DNA of 64,000 bases from the NCBI GenBank assembly GCA_964059195.1, contig CAXKWD010000009.1:45975160-46039159 (forward strand). Direction: 5' to 3'. Below are positions 23,090 through 33,213 of the stretch, piece by piece. The stretch is from Ectobius pallidus. Taxonomy: Eukaryota > Arthropoda > Insecta > Blattodea > Ectobiidae. The position numbers were made by a program, and so were the translations under genes. Positions within the stretch are counted from its first letter, which is position 1. Each line of letters begins with the position of its first letter. The notes under the pieces are model-generated. The model searched no databases and was not told where the DNA came from. It saw nothing but the letters and a program-made list of their open reading frames with translations.

Positions 23090-23880
23090 TGTTACTGGGT
23101 AGAGTAGAAGCGATGTGATGTGGTAACGACATTTTCGTCAATTTCACAACCAATTTACATGAAGAGAATGTGATACATAATAATTATATTACACAAAGAG
23201 GCTAACTTTTATATGGGCGGAGGAAGTTATGTGAATTTCACATAAGATTTTTTACCTTACGTGTGGACAGTGCAAATATAACATCTTATATCACATTCCG
23301 ATATAGAATAAGAGGCCGTATTGCAGGGAGTTTCGTGCGAAGATGTATTGTTCACAATGTAAATCTTAAGTGTGAGTCTGTGACCGGCTCAGGGAATTTT
23401 TTGCCAAAAAATCGATATCTAAATCAAAAGTAAAATGCTTTTTGAATACGGTTTTCCGTTCTCAAGCAATGTTGTTCACAGAAACACACACACCCATGTA
23501 CGAGTATCTGAAAAGTATTAATATCAGGAGTCCTCAAAAGCGTATTTACGCTAAAAACTCCACATGACATTTCAGGTCGATCACAATATTCTTCATCTAC
23601 TTATGATGCCTATGATATGAGTAAAGTGGTCCCAGATTTTAGACATTCGGCACGTGAAGGTGGTAAGGTTGTCAGCCTTACGCACCGGCCGCCTTTACCC
23701 CCAGGATTGCTCCTGGTACTCATTTCTGTTAGAGGCTGAGTCGACCCTGGGGCCATAGTGCCACCAGAAGGATTAGGCCAATTGAAAAACTCTAACGATC
23801 TCATCAGTGATCGAACCCGCAAGCTTCCGGTTTGTAGCGCAGCGATGATATGGGCAGAGAAAGTGAAACACAAAAATTCA
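23090..23880 (+). repeat. Dispersed repeat family ED, copy B, rearranged and SINE-interrupted
   Basis: The right module (about 23270-23880) matches copies A and C: GAATAAGAGGCCGT, a GTTCACAGA block and a final GGGCAGAGAAAGT. The left module (23090-23240) is present in reverse complement: AGAAGCGATGTGATGTGGTA is the inverse of the block at about 11815-11835 in copy A, and GGGCGGAGGAAGTTATGTGA is the inverse of the left end of copy C. A SINE (23620-23844) splits the right module near its end. Confidence 0.65.
23620..23844 (-). mobile_element. SINE-B with 8-bp target duplication, nested in ED copy B
   Basis: Flanked by ATGATATG at 23612-23619 and 23845-23852. Read on the minus strand it begins with a half-tRNA head (GCTGCGCTACAAACCGG) and the B-box-like GCGGGTTCGATCAC, followed by a GC-rich body with AAAGGCGGCCGGTGCGTAAG. 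A diverged copy is at 6960-7140. Removing it restores the CTATG..GGGCAGAG junction seen in ED copies A and C. Confidence 0.8.
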
Positions 23881-24605
23881 TTAATTTAAAATATTTCAAC
23901 GCTTATTTGCCTACGTTACTTGGCATAAAAAGTCCCTGCTGGACCTAGCTTCACATTCTCAAATTAATATCGTCGCAATTTGTTTTATTTTATATGCATA
24001 TCTAATGCTTTATTTTTAAAACAGAGAAACCGATACGAAAGGTTGCAAACAAATGGAATCTAAATTTTTATAAGGTACAATCACATGGCTTTTTTAATCC
24101 TAAATATTCAAGTACCTTGCTTCGCATTCTGGTTCAAAGTAAGTAGCCATTTAACTCATTTGCCTCCGCAATTTCTCAAAGCAATGTTGGTAATATCGGA
24201 GATGGCAAGCTCGTAACTACACTTCAGGAAATTTTTATATTAAAAAGTTTCAAATTAAAAAAAGTTAGATTTTATGTAATTATAGAATATAGGCATATAC
24301 ACATTAAGGAAACTGAGTAAAGACACGAAGAATTGTATTTGGATATAGCTTTTTCGTTTCCCGAAAGATGCTCAACTCGAATATAAAACTCAAATATAGA
24401 ATTACGCCTTAATATGATATTTCGTGTCCAGTCTACTCTGTTCACGAACACCAACACTTTTCATTTAAAATGTATTTTTAAGGCTTCGGGGACTTCCAAA
24501 TATATTTTGTTGTTGAACTTTATACCAACTTTCACAGTACGATAGGAAACTTTTCCCAACTACAGCTTCTACGGTTGGGAAGAAGAAAGTGTTTACATTT
24601 ATAGA
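23881..24605. other. Gene-free interval
   Basis: No gene or repeat structure recognised. Confidence 0.5.
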
Positions 24606-24607
24606 TT

Positions 24608-24609
<2 letters not shown>

Positions 24610-24641
<32 letters not shown>
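24610..24641 (+). repeat. (AAT)n microsatellite
   Basis: About ten to eleven AAT units. Confidence 0.9.
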
Positions 24642-24642
<1 letters not shown>

Positions 24643-24695
24643 CAAATAATATGTTTATTAACCGTTCAACAATACGTAATAAGTCTGTCACTTAC

Positions 24696-24840
24696 TCTCC
24701 GTGGCGCTACATCCCTGGAGGGACTGAACCTACCATCAGACCGCTGCGTCATCTACTAGACTATAGGCAGATGACAATTGGGGAGCATATGGTCAGCATG
24801 TCGATACTCACGGCCATTAATGATGGTTTCCGTCACATTT
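24696..24840 (+). repeat. Dispersed repeat with GTGGCGCTACATCCCTGGA core
   Basis: The start CCGTGGCGCTACATCCCTGG recurs at 59206-59225. From memory, a similar word (TGGCGCTACAGCCC..) begins a common arthropod dispersed repeat that continues with a GGTCAGCA block, and GGTCAGCATG is present here at about 24791. Borders are not defined. Confidence 0.4.
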
Positions 24841-24849
24841 ACATTTACA

Positions 24850-25555
24850 AATTTGAAGGTCATATCCACAATATTTTACTGAAAATTAATATTTAGATAT
24901 AGAAACTTTCCTATGTTAACAAGTTAAAAGAGCAGAAATTACTCGTTTAAAAATCCATCAAAAGGTTTTAAGGTTTTTTCTACTAAAAACATTCTTACTG
25001 ATTTTTTAAAATTTATTTTAAAATGATTCGGCAGGTTATTATAAAATTGAATACATAAGAAAACAAAAACTGTCTGGTAATTTAGACAGTTTGCAAGCAG
25101 GAAGTCTCAAGTGCGTATGTATTCTTAAAAAAAATTTCCATGCACATTTCCCTAGTTAGTAACATTGTATAGGTTCACTTGATATTTCATACAAAATGAA
25201 GAGTTTGCCGAAGTTATAATATTTCTAGTGCCGCCATGTTTGTGAAGAATACGCCTCTCATTAATTGCACGGTGTAATTTGCATCTCCACACAATAATTA
25301 TGAACCATTCTTCCACCTCTTTTCCAAATAATTGTATCAGCCTGTGTTCTTTTAATTTCTTTGTCATCCTAACCTCTACTTTGTGTAAAACCAGTTTTGG
25401 ATCTTTTAAAACCAGGGCACTTAAAAACAAAGAAAAACGTAAAGGCATTGATATTAAACAAATAATCTGTTAATAAACTCGAGAGCCAGATGAAATAAAG
25501 GCAAGGAAGGCGTATAAAACAGGTATGAAGGGAACATGAAAAATAAAAGAATAGT
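24850..25555. other. Gene-free interval
   Basis: The open frames at 25152-25448 (minus) and 25279-25473 (plus) overlap each other and carry no motif I recognise. No gene is called. Confidence 0.45.
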
Positions 25556-25566
25556 CTACCTGGGTG

Positions 25567-25727
25567 CAGCGGCGTAACCTAGGGAGAATTTGGGGGTTAT
25601 ACCCCCCTATTATCTCAGGAAAATTAATAAATATAATTAATTTCATGTAAAGAAGATAGGTCAATTTAGCACTTAGGCGGACTGATTACACCTGACCCCC
25701 CGATTATGAATCCTAGTTACGCCATTG
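25567..25727. mobile_element. 161-bp hAT-type MITE
   Basis: Left end CAGCGGCGTAACCTAGG. The right end, read inward, is CAATGGCGTAACTAGG. Flanks are CCTGGGTG (25559-25566) and CTTGGGTG (25728-25735), an 8-bp duplication with one mismatch. No coding capacity. The same terminus type recurs as solo ends near 18648 and 62057. Confidence 0.8.
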
Positions 25728-25974
25728 CTTGGGTGAAACTGTTAAATAGGCACTGGATTTCTGTTAGCGAGTTAGTGAGTTCCAGCCCGGCCCAAGTCGA
25801 TAACATTTTATGTGTGCGTAACTTTATAGGCAACCCATGATGAAATCATGGTAGGCACATTGAACATTAAGAGGGTATAAAATAATATCAAAAGGAAAAA
25901 CAAAGATGAATAAACAAAGGTCATAAGGTCATATGAATAAATAAAGCGGGCACGGAGAGAGATGGGTAAACTTA

Positions 25975-26350
25975 TTTACGATGTAAGACCGTTAGTCCGT
26001 AATAATGAATTTAACAGGCGAGGACGAAGTTAACAAAATTCGATGGTATTCGTGTGTGCCTGTTAAGTTGCTTACAATGATCTAACGTCCTACGACTTTT
26101 TATGTTATTCTGAATCATAAATTTTAATGAAAATAATTTCATTTTCACTTGTGCTTAGAATAGAATCGAAAAACATTTTGGTAATTTCGTATTGCAGCGG
26201 GATTCAGGCTCTTTTGGTTAGCAACAATTTGTTTGGAAGATACCAGAAACATTTGCGGAAAAGAATGAATCGTGATCTATTTGTAAAGAAATGGAGGTCT
26301 CTCTTGAAGTTATTGACAATGCAAATGAACTAATAATGGAAAATTCGCTG
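25975..26350. repeat. Dispersed repeat RP, copy 1
   Basis: It aligns with 38345-38735 over about 375 bp: TTAACAGGC followed by CGAAGTTAACAAAAT, then TTTTTATGTTAT, AATTTCGTAT, CAGAAACATTTGC, AATCGTGATCTATT and GTAAAGAAA. The shared tail reads like decayed coding (N-R-D-L-F-V-K-K) but I cannot assign a family. Termini are not defined. Confidence 0.6.
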
Positions 26351-26739
26351 TGGTAAGGAGTTGGAGGCCTATAATGAATGACTTATTTTTGTGTTTTGTG
26401 AAAAAAAATTAAACCCCCTAGTTTATGGACCAAATTCTCAATGCCGGAATAGTTATTTATGTTATTTTGAACTGTAAATGATTAATACATAGCCTACATG
26501 AAAATAATAGTAGCCCAGTAGGAATATTAGTGTCTTTGGTGGTTAAAATTAAGGAAATGGGTAATTATTTATTTATTGGAAAGAGAAGAGAACAACAGTG
26601 GCATCTGGTGTTATCCTCAATAATATAACGGGCTAGTACCACTAGCTCACCCCGTAAAATGGATCTAAAAACGCAAAACGCAGGCGAAGAGAGTTCTGTT
26701 AAACATTTTTTACGAATAAAAATAACATTCCAATCTGCT

Positions 26740-27164
26740 ATGGTAAACAGGAACTAATGCGTATTATGCTATCGTGTTGGGATAACCGTTGGAAAGCAAG
26801 CACTAAAAACTTACTAACAAAACAATTATTTTTCCCTTCTGTTACTAAAAGACTAAGCTGTAAATATCTAACACCCAACTTCGTTCTCACACAGTTCATG
26901 TCAAGCCACGGTAAATTTAAAATATATTTAAACAGATTCAAAATTGACCCCAGTGATTTTCAGTGTAGATGCGACGAAGAAAAAGAAACAATACACCATC
27001 TGCTATTCGAGTGTAGTATATATGAAAGAGCACGATTGACGTTAATACTTCATTTAGATTCTTGCAATAAATGCTATGAAAACCCGCTATACTTCATATT
27101 TAACAAGAAGTGCTGTTCTTATGAATTTCAAAAGTACGTTCAATATATTCATAAATCAATGTAA
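26740..27164 (+). pseudogene. R1/I-like LINE C-terminal fragment with zinc knuckle
   Basis: An open frame of 135 codons starts at 26757, though that ATG is internal to a truncated element. It begins with a W-x-N-R-W pattern and S-T-K, and goes on to L-T-Q-F-M-S-S-H-G-K-F-K-I-Y-L-N-R-F. It then carries the C-x-C-x8-H-x4-C knuckle in a CRCDEEKETIHHLLFEC stretch. The L-T-x-F-x-x-x-H-G-x-F-x-x-Y-L pattern followed by this knuckle is the conserved region downstream of the reverse transcriptase in R1- and I-group LINEs. The reverse transcriptase and endonuclease are missing, so this is a 5'-truncated copy. The C-terminus is open and ends at TAA 27162-27164. No clear poly(A) tail was found. Confidence 0.75.
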
Positions 27165-29520
27165 ATAATGGTATGATAGTTTAAAACAGTTTCTAATTTT
27201 AGTATAAATTTAATAGTTTATATTAGGGTAGTAAATATTAGTACTTTGTCAGCTTGCACTCAACGTAAGCCTTTCTGCTAGAAATAATATTGTTCTGTAT
27301 ATATGCTCTGTATTCTACTATAGCCCTTAAGTTTTACAGTTTTATATTCGCTGGATGACAGATAAGCCTAGTAGTTAATTTCAAGTTTGCACTCATTGTA
27401 TCTCTCATTGCCAGAAAGTAAAATTTGTTTTGTATGTTATATTACATTATGTATTAACTATAGCCCTAACATGATATGTAGCAAAATAGGGTTAAAATAA
27501 AGGGAGACTCATATAACATAAAATATATAAAAAATAATACAAGACAGGTATCGGTGAATAACGAAAAGCTTGTATTAAGAAGGCACAAAGGCAATAAAGA
27601 ATAAAATGTAATTAAATGTTGTAGGCTATAAGTTAGTCTAAATCTTATCGAAATTATGGACAATGGGTGTAAGTTTTAACTCTCTTACTCATGATTTAGT
27701 TAAATACACTAACTCTATGAAAAGTATTTAGATTTAGTACTATCTAGGGCCAGAAAAACTTATATACCTACAACATATCTCAACTGAAGTAGCATAAGTA
27801 CCATAACTTTGTTAAATTTGCACTGTATTACATTATTTCTATTACTGAGCTCGGAATCTAACGAAAAGCTGACGAAACATATAATTTGCTGAAATGAATT
27901 TATATATTAATATAAGTAATCCACTGAAATCATCAGGGAGCTCTAAGTTTTAAATCAATGTGGGAATTTCAGTAAAATGGCTGGTATCTATGAATGATAA
28001 TCCTAACTTGTGGATAAAAAAAATCCTCACATTTTGTAGTAAGCAGAATAATCTATTGATCTTATATTTTTGCTTTTAGCGTATACAGCTTTTAGGTGAA
28101 AAATTTATATGCCAGTAATAATGAAAAGGTTAAAGGTATGCATGATGCCAATAGGAGATTTAATATTATTATAATCGGTAAGATTCCAAAATCTATTTAA
28201 ACCTGAAAAATTATTTATATATATTTTCAGAAAATAAAAAAAAAATTTCATGACGTGAGAACGTTTTGAACCTTTATTTAACTTGACCAGTTAAGTTTTT
28301 GCAAAAAACAACAAAAAACAAAAACAAAACAAAAAAATCACTTCATTTTCGATAAAATGTGCTTTGACATTTTATTGTCAGTACAGCAGACGTATGTTAA
28401 TCACAAACATGTAACAAGAAAACAAGGAAGAAAACGCTAAGTTATGCCTAGTAACTACACAAAACTCGCTGTTGTGTAAATAGAAAAGGATATTTTAAAA
28501 CAGAATTATAGAGCTATAAATGAGAGAACAGTAGTCTCTGAAATATTCATGCTTCTTATATGCCATTGCCGTTGGACAGTCCCTTCGTGTCACTAGAAAT
28601 ATTCGAAATATAATTACAAGACTATGGAATGAAGACTTGTTATGCATGGTCGTGCAGTCAAGACAGGAATAGGCTCGGAGCGGCCTCTGAATTGTAAGTA
28701 CAGGTTAGTGTGAATTTGCTGCTAGGCGCCAAGCTACTAGGAGGCGACAGCGTCGTGGATATTAGTTTTATTATTATAATCGTCTTTACCATGGAATCTT
28801 GATACATAGTGTAGTGCAAGAACGATATGTGTGGCGTTCAGTGAGTTCAGCTTAATGGCAATATCAAACTAAGAAAATCAGTTTTCAATACAGCTGGGAT
28901 TATCCGGATAAGTTAATTGGTTATCTCAGCAAATAATTGCTCAAATAATCGTTTTCTTTTATCCAACTAACAGCATAATAGTTATCCAGATATCTGGATA
29001 ATGATATAATTTTAACCAATAATCAAATTATCGTAATTATCCAATTCATGGCAAAATAGTTTAGTTGATAAGTACAATCTGAATCATCAGTTCCAGTGAA
29101 AGAAGGTTGCTGAAAACATTTCCTCATGGTTTAGAGTGGATGTGCAATCATGTGGTTACTTCTGGCAACTGTTTATGGTATTGTACGCATGACAAACATA
29201 GAAACGTATAGTACATAGTTCCAGAGAATGAGATTTAACTACAATTATCACAAAAAAATGTCGATAGTTATGGCGAAAGAATTTATTTCATAAGAAACGT
29301 GTTTGAAAACCAGAGTATATAACAGAAGAAAAATAAAATCCGCATCTATTTCCAACAAAACGTCCCATTGAAATATATTGAAGGGGCTATAGCCATGATA
29401 TTTATATACCATGTAGGCCTACTATTAATTTATACTTTCTTTTTCATAGTTGTCAAGGCACGTTTAATAGTAGAAATATGAGCCCCCATTTGTAAGACAG
29501 AAATATTACCGGTACTTTTA
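27165..29520. other. Gene-free interval
   Basis: Mostly AT-rich, possibly including the 3' UTR of the LINE fragment. A-rich simple sequence at 28303-28337. A GC-richer block at 28660-28760 contains a GTAAGT, but no open frame supports an exon. Nothing else recognised. Confidence 0.5.
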
Positions 29521-29532
29521 GTGTATCATGAC

Positions 29533-30296
29533 TAGGGATCGGATTCTTAGGTTTTTACCTATTTTTTCCCTTACTTCCAAAACAAAAAGCGATCATACAC
29601 TTTTTCGAATCATGTCCATAGGATTCACCCACATTAATTCTGTGGCACCTAAAAATACCTAAATGGGGTATAAAAACCTAAATGTACCTAAACGGGATAT
29701 AAAACCTAAAAGATCTAATTAAGGCTACCGTCAGTTGAGAAATCGATATTCTGCGGAGAGACGATTTTTGTCGGCTTGAAGTTAATACTACAAGCGTTTC
29801 GTTCAACCCAATATCGTCTAGGTCTAGGATGACAGTACCAAGAGAGGAAGTGTAAGAGTACCGGCGTATTCCTTTTAAAATATTCGTACGAACAACCATT
29901 CTTGACGTCATGTGAGGTTGAAAGGACATTTTCTGCCTTCAAATGCATTCTAAGAGATAATAGGAAGAATTTCACAGTTGAGAATCTTGAAAGATATTTA
30001 GTGATATACTGTAACCAGGCAATGTGAGAAAATCTTATTTTCACTGCTTCTTTTGATTGTTTATGCTTCCTTTCTTCAATTGTATAATATTGTCCTAAAG
30101 CAAGTTTACACAAATTTAAGTCAATTTTGTTAAGTTAAACTTTACAAGTATTATGTACTGAATCCTATGTAGCACATTCAAATTCATTAATTATTCTACC
30201 CGAAAACGATATTGTGGACAAAAACCTAAAAAAAACTATTTCACTTAATGGAAAACCTAAAACAGTGTTTTTAAAAACCTAAAAAACTGGTCCCTA
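29533..30296 (+). mobile_element. hAT-family DNA transposon relic D, internally deleted
   Basis: A perfect 8-bp duplication ATCATGAC flanks it (29525-29532 and 30297-30304). The left end is TAGGGATCGGATTCTTAGG; the right end read inward is TAGGGACCAGTTTTTTAGG. The 764-bp body keeps the 3' part of a transposase on the plus strand. Its termini resemble those of relic A at 1322-2492. Confidence 0.92.
29833..30027 (+). pseudogene. hAT transposase C-terminal dimerisation domain relic
   Basis: In the frame with codons at 29881 and 29911, the plus strand reads PFLTSCEVERTFSAFK, then a D-N-R-K-N-F-T-V-E-N-L stretch and V-I-Y-C-N-Q-A-M, ending at TGA 30025-30027. The S-C-E-V-E-R-x-F-S block followed by R-x5-E-N-L is the hallmark of the hAT C-terminal dimerisation domain, which holds the active octamer together. 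An in-frame TGA at 29830-29832 interrupts the frame upstream. The RNase H-like core with the catalytic acidic residues is missing. The minus-strand open frames at 29678-30113 are shadows. Confidence 0.85.
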
Positions 30297-30552
30297 ATCA
30301 TGACAATTCATTTTAAGCAATGTAAAAAGTTTGTTATCTTTTGTTATTGCTTTTACAAAAGTTACAGTAATCTAAAATTATAACCAGTGCATTAGAAGAA
30401 TTATCTATTATTGGGCTATTTTCTCTTGTCACTTGGCTAACAGAATATTGACAGGTCTAATCTTAATCATATCACTGTATTATTGTGTCAGTTATTTTCC
30501 GTATGGATTACTTCTCCTCTGCCCTCTCTGCTTTAGAATGACAATAATGACA

Positions 30553-30560
30553 ATAATAAA

Positions 30561-30607
<47 letters not shown>
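30553..30607 (+). repeat. (AAT)n microsatellite
   Basis: About 15 AAT units, preceded by imperfect ones. Confidence 0.9.
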
Positions 30608-30610
<3 letters not shown>

Positions 30611-30759
30611 AATATCAACTATAGAATTCAAAACTAAAATGCTTAGAACTTAGATGATAGCGTAAACTAACACTGTAAACAGCCTCTACCAACAAGTTCA
30701 GTAGCTCATTATAGCCTAATAAACGAACCAATCATTTAAAGCACACCTAGATCATACTA

Positions 30760-31149
30760 GTCGGCCGCGGTGGTCTAGAGGTAGCGTGCCCGCCTCTAGA
30801 TCCACAGGGCGCGGGATCAAACCCGGCCGCGGTCGATGGATTTTTCAGGACGTAAAAATCCTGGGCACGGAGTCCTCCGGGAGGGACTTTAAGCTGGGGT
30901 CCCGTGTCGTAGATTTACGGCACGTAAAAGAACTCCAAGTCTAAATTAGAGCCTCTGGACAAAATTTCTCGGCCCTTTCACGTCCAAGAAGTACTTAGTT
31001 TCCAGAGGGGGGTTGCGAGGCGATGGGCTTACCACCTGTCCCTCTACCCTCTCTCGGAAAATAAGCATATCAAAATTAGTGTAGGTAATGAAACCTCCAT
31101 TGGAGGCCCCTTCGCCCCACCTGGGGATCATAGGGTACCAGATACAGAT
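30760..31149 (+). mobile_element. SINE-A copy 2 with target duplication
   Basis: Flanked by AGATCATACTA at 30749-30759 and 31150-31160. Same structure as copy 1: A-box-like TGGTCTAGAGGTAGCG, B-box-like GGGATCAAACCCGG, the long shared body, and a terminal CAGATACAGAT. Confidence 0.92.
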
Positions 31150-31160
31150 AGATCATACTA

Positions 31161-32408
31161 CCATATCCAATGATGTGATGCAGAATAAAGAGCAATTATA
31201 TCTCTCAATATTTGACGACCTGACTATGTTTTTATTTACATTACAACCCATAATTCAGTTGTGTGTTTTTACGTAGTATATGTTAATTATGTTAATCCTG
31301 ATGTGTGAAGTGCGGGCCAAACTGTTTTGGAAAAACAAATACTCTTCAATTATGAAATCAACATTAACAATAATAACCACAATAATTATTGTAGTAACAA
31401 AACAACAAAAAGATAAAGAGTATGGCAGGCAGGGAGAAAGAGAGATTTTATTTTAATTAACCCCTGTTGGGGAATATATTTAATAATTAAGAAAAGTGAT
31501 GTATTTCATTTTACTATTTAGCTTTCCTCTTATTCGTATTTTATCCAAATACTAAATTTTTAACTTAATCCTCAAATTTTCATAGGTTTTCTTGTTGTAG
31601 AGAATGAATATGAATTCAGAAGTAGGTAATTGGTATGATTTAAACGGGAAAACCTGCTAGCCTATGATAAAGGGAGCTGAACTGGACATACAGTACCAGT
31701 AAGTTGAAATGTGTGCTGTTCTGCGGAACACTTGCACACCGTGTCATTCTTTCTGAACGTCCGGTGTTTCTGAGAATTCTGTATCATTCTGCTTTTCTAC
31801 GGCTCAGATTTGGAACTTGTATAAAGACATAAATAATGAGCTTAATAACCGTTGTAATGTGAAGAACTCCAATCGGATGCAAACAAATTCAAGAAAACCC
31901 ACCCGATCTATTGATCCAATATACATCCTGAGGGACAAATACAATTTTCTTCAGATTCCAGCATAACGTCAACGGCTTCACGCAAGAATACGATGCCCCT
32001 TTGTGTTTTTTATTATCATTTCTTTCTACTTCTTCTTATTGTTACAGAAGAGACCACGTTTAGAAAACGCCTCGAGCCCACACCGGCTCCACGGAGTACT
32101 AAGTTATAATTTTCCTTTCCAGAAATTGTAGTTGAAAAAACGAAAGCATCTGCCCAAGCCGGTGCAATTATTATCATGACCCTACAGCCATATACATTTC
32201 TTCACCTAAATCATTACCAGAGCACAACAGTGTTGCCATATTGTAACAGCCAAACTTCGAGAAAAAAGCCTACTGTTCTACTTGCTTTTGTACACACATT
32301 ACCACTGGAAAAATTATTTTAATTTCATTCTTTTATAGTTATATACTGGGTAGTATATTATTTCTGTGATACCTATAAAAATTATTACTTAATGCATCCA
32401 GATAAACC
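31161..32408. other. Gene-free interval
   Basis: No gene or defined repeat recognised. Confidence 0.5.
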
Positions 32409-32412
32409 TTAA

Positions 32413-33209
32413 CCTTTTCACTGCTACTGACGTATAAATGCGTTACAGCGAACAACTGTTTAAACCAAAGGTATAAAACTAATAGTAAAATGTGAAGATT
32501 TTTATTCATGTACGGTACTAAGATTATTATTTACGAAAATCAACCGTTCTTCTGAAATTTTTCCAACGGCCCACTGATAATTTTACTTGCTTACTTTTAT
32601 AATTATATAAATTCAGCTCTGGGAGGGTTAATACAGTATTCCGTGAATGAAAAGATAGATTTGTTTATTTTTAAAACTCTTACTCCACGTTTTTTTATTA
32701 ACATTTGTACATTACAGGGATTTTAAAATATATAACAATCTATCTTTCATAAACGTATTAAACAAAATTGTTAAAATACTTCACAGGATGGAACACTTTG
32801 AGCAATAAGACTTGCACAAAAATATTTAAAAGCTCTGTTGTTCAATTACTGACCTAACGAGGTATTTATCTAGACCCGCGCACGTCTCGACTGCAATATG
32901 GCACAAAGAGGAACCATTTAGTTCTAAAATATTGAATAATCAAACATTGTAAAATTAACCAAGTACAGTACCTTTAAAAAAATCACATTTAACCCTTTCA
33001 TATCTTAATTTGTTTAAGGAAACCATCTATAGGATCTAAGTTTAAATTCAATGAAAACAGTTCAGTGTAACAACTTGCTTCCTTAAATAGTAAAGGTAAT
33101 ACGTGGATAATAATCCTCGCATTTTACAAAGCATTATTCTATTAGTCGTATATCTCTGCTTTAAACAATTGTTCAATTGCGCATTTATACGTCAGTAGCA
33201 GCGAATAGA
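32413..33209. mobile_element. piggyBac-type MITE with TTAA target sites
   Basis: TTAA lies at 32409-32412 and 33210-33213. Ends read CCTTTTCACTGCTACTGACG at the left and, inward from the right, TCTATTCGCTGCTACTGACG. The inverted repeats extend about 100 bp with roughly 75-80% identity (ACGTATAAATGCG, TGTTTAAA, ACTAATAG are shared). A TTAA duplication with C(C)CTTT-like ends fits piggyBac; Kolobok is the alternative. No coding inside. Confidence 0.75.
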
Positions 33210-33213
33210 TTAA

